The notes beneath the pieces are model-generated. The model had not been told where the DNA came from and made no database searches. It saw only the letters and a program-made list of their open reading frames with translations. Shown piece by piece: positions 62,897-64,000 of a DNA stretch of 64,000 nt. The stretch lies in NCBI GenBank assembly GCA_016927865.1, contig JAFGLU010000117.1, positions 20,762 to 84,761 of the forward strand, in the 5' to 3' direction. Made by a program: the position numbers and the translations under genes. Within the stretch, counting starts at the first letter, position 1, and every line of letters begins with the position of its first letter. The stretch comes from Anaerolineaceae bacterium (lineage in GTDB: Bacteria; Chloroflexota; Anaerolineae; Anaerolineales; Anaerolineaceae).

Positions 62897-63298
62897 TTAG
62901 TAGTTCATCTCCCACACAGCTTCACCATTCAGGATGCGCTGGATTTGATCGGGGAAAAGATCGGGGTCGAGGGGCTTGCCCAGAAAGCCATTGAAACCGG
63001 AGTCCTTGGCCTTGGCGATCTGTTCCAGGCTGGCTTCGGCAGTGACAGCGATGACGGGGATGTCCTTGAGGCGGGGCGATTGGCGGATTTTCTTGAGGGC
63101 GCCGTAGCCGTCTTCGTAGGGCAGGCGGATGTCCATTAAGATGAGATCCAGCTTGGGTAGCGTGTCGGCATACTCGACCACCTCATAACCGCTGGTTTTC
63201 CATTCGCAGTGGATGCCCAGGAAGCCCAACATGCGGGCAATGAGCACGAAGTTGGATACGTTATCTTCTACAACAAGGACAGTTTTTTCGGTAGCCAT
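62897..63298 (-). CDS. Single-domain response regulator
   Basis: A 133-residue receiver with no output domain. Phospho-acceptor Asp56 lies in LILMDIRLPYEDG, the acidic pocket is VVEDN (10-13), and the switch residues are AVTAEA and GKPLDP. It is DivK/CheY-like in architecture and probably carries phosphoryl groups to or from the hybrid kinase. It lies 21 nt after the first receiver gene. Confidence 0.92.
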   Translation of the reverse strand: MATEKTVLVVEDNVSNFVLIARMLGFLGIHCEWKTSGYEVVEYADTLPKLDLILMDIRLPYEDGYGALKKIRQSPRLKDIPVIAVTAEASLEQIAKAKDSGFNGFLGKPLDPDLFPDQIQRILNGEAVWEMNY

Positions 63299-63319
63299 AA
63301 ATTTGCGCTCTCCTGTGCG

Positions 63320-63691
63320 TTAGATCAGGAATCGCTCGATCTGATCAATGAATTTGTCGATATCGATGGGTTTTTCGATGTAACCGTCGCAGCCGGCGTC
63401 CAGGGTGCGCTCGCGATCGCCGCGCATGGCATTGGCGGTAATGGCAATGATGGGCACGTCCATCAATTCGGGGCGGGATTTGAGCTGGATGGTGAGGGTG
63501 TACCCGTCCATGTCGGGCATGTTGATGTCCATGAGGATTAAATCGGGTTGTGTGGTTTTGAGAACCTCGAGGGCCTGGCTTGCATTTTCGGCTTCAACCA
63601 CCTGGTAACCGAAGGCGGTGAGCAGGCGGCGCACGAGCAGGCGGTTATCGGGGTTGTCCTCAACATGGAATATTAATTTTTGGCTGGACAT
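63320..63691 (-). CDS. Single-domain response regulator, first gene of the operon
   Basis: A 123-residue receiver. Asp55 lies in LILMDINMPDMDG, with HVEDNPDN at the N-terminus and AITANAMRGDRE and IEKPID as switch motifs. This is the DivK-like type that typically interacts with histidine kinases or phosphotransferases. It opens the 19-kb signalling operon. TAGGAG lies about 12 nt before the ATG. Confidence 0.92.
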   Translation of the reverse strand: MSSQKLIFHVEDNPDNRLLVRRLLTAFGYQVVEAENASQALEVLKTTQPDLILMDINMPDMDGYTLTIQLKSRPELMDVPIIAITANAMRGDRERTLDAGCDGYIEKPIDIDKFIDQIERFLI

Positions 63692-63937
63692 GCGCTAAAA
63701 GTCTCCTACAAGTTGGACAATCTGGTTTTTGGTGATGGATATAACTTCCCCAATCCTCGATTGAGCAGATTACGCTTACTGTCTATTTTATATGCTTTCG
63801 GGTCAAAACCGGTCGCTGGGAGATTTCAGTTACCTTACAGTTTCTGTCGGAATTAACAAACCCGAATTTGCGGCGCGATGACAGACGCTAGAGCGGATGC
63901 GGCTTAGTACCTGTCCTAAAAATTATTGGTGAGGTTT
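63692..63937. other. Upstream region of the signalling operon
   Basis: A 246-bp non-coding stretch that should contain the operon promoter. I see AT-rich segments (for example around 63780-63800) but no pair of hexamers at acceptable spacing. No gene is visible. Confidence 0.4.
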
Positions 63938-63990
63938 GCGATTTTGAGGTTGTTGCGCGTGCTTCGCACGCGCAACAACCTCAAAATCGC
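63938..63990. terminator. Perfect 25-bp palindromic hairpin
   Basis: Arms 63938-63962 and 63966-63990 are perfectly complementary with a TTC triloop. It shares GATTTTGAGG-type outer arms with the hairpins at 10989 and 41466. Which gene lies to the right is outside the window. Confidence 0.6.
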
Positions 63991-64000
63991 TTTCCTTCCG

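Overview
The window looks like a chromosomal segment of a Chloroflexota bacterium, most likely class Anaerolineae. This is inferred from the GC-rich host genes, the GAF-rich signalling proteins, the clusters of membrane glycosyltransferases and the DUF348/G5 lipoprotein. No rRNA or other phylogenetic marker is present, so the placement is provisional.

Layout. 1-965 holds no convincing gene. 1013-6077 carries an HtrA-type protease, a thioredoxin-fold DUF255 protein and a GNAT-like acyltransferase. 6309-18433 is a surface-glycan block: six GT-C-type integral membrane glycosyltransferases and one GT87-like enzyme surround a polyprenyl-phosphate-sugar synthase-like GT2 that could make their lipid-linked donor. 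A nitrilase-family amidohydrolase sits in the block on the other strand. 18590-24296 is central metabolism and housekeeping: a DegS-like histidine kinase, a phosphofructokinase with PPi-type residues, class II aldolase, a NUDIX hydrolase and a GH5-like hydrolase. 24280-29731 (minus strand) has an RsmD-like methyltransferase with a degenerate motif IV, a ChlI-like AAA+ ATPase, GtrA, a UDP-glucuronate decarboxylase and two lipoproteins. 29776-33234 has scpB, rluB, a NERD-like membrane protein and plsX.

Mobile element. tRNA-Leu(GAG) at 33375-33456 is the integration site of a 7.9-kb element bounded by a 17-bp direct repeat (33442-33458 and 41371-41387). It carries a tyrosine recombinase, a HTH/zinc-ribbon partner, small replication and phage-like genes, iteron-like repeats, a DNA methyltransferase with a probable endonuclease partner, and a protein that looks like an AbiJ-type N-terminal domain fused to an Mrr-like nuclease. 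The cargo is visibly more AT-rich than the backbone.

Signalling locus. After a hybrid kinase and OmpR-type regulator pair (41647-43961), a minus-strand operon of about 19 kb runs from 63691 to 45050. In transcription order it encodes two single-domain response regulators, four GAF sensors with membrane segments and no kinase domain, a ParA-like ATPase, one large soluble hybrid histidine kinase, and a threonine-synthase-like enzyme fused to a receiver domain. A DMT-family transporter follows 54 bp later. Inference: the sensors feed the single kinase, the free receivers shuttle phosphoryl groups, ParA positions the complex, and the enzyme-receiver fusion is the output. This is the strongest candidate for an undescribed system here.

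A recurring structural theme is a set of very long, perfect inverted repeats (20-26 bp arms, mostly 3-5 nt loops, no T-tract) at gene ends, mostly between convergent genes.
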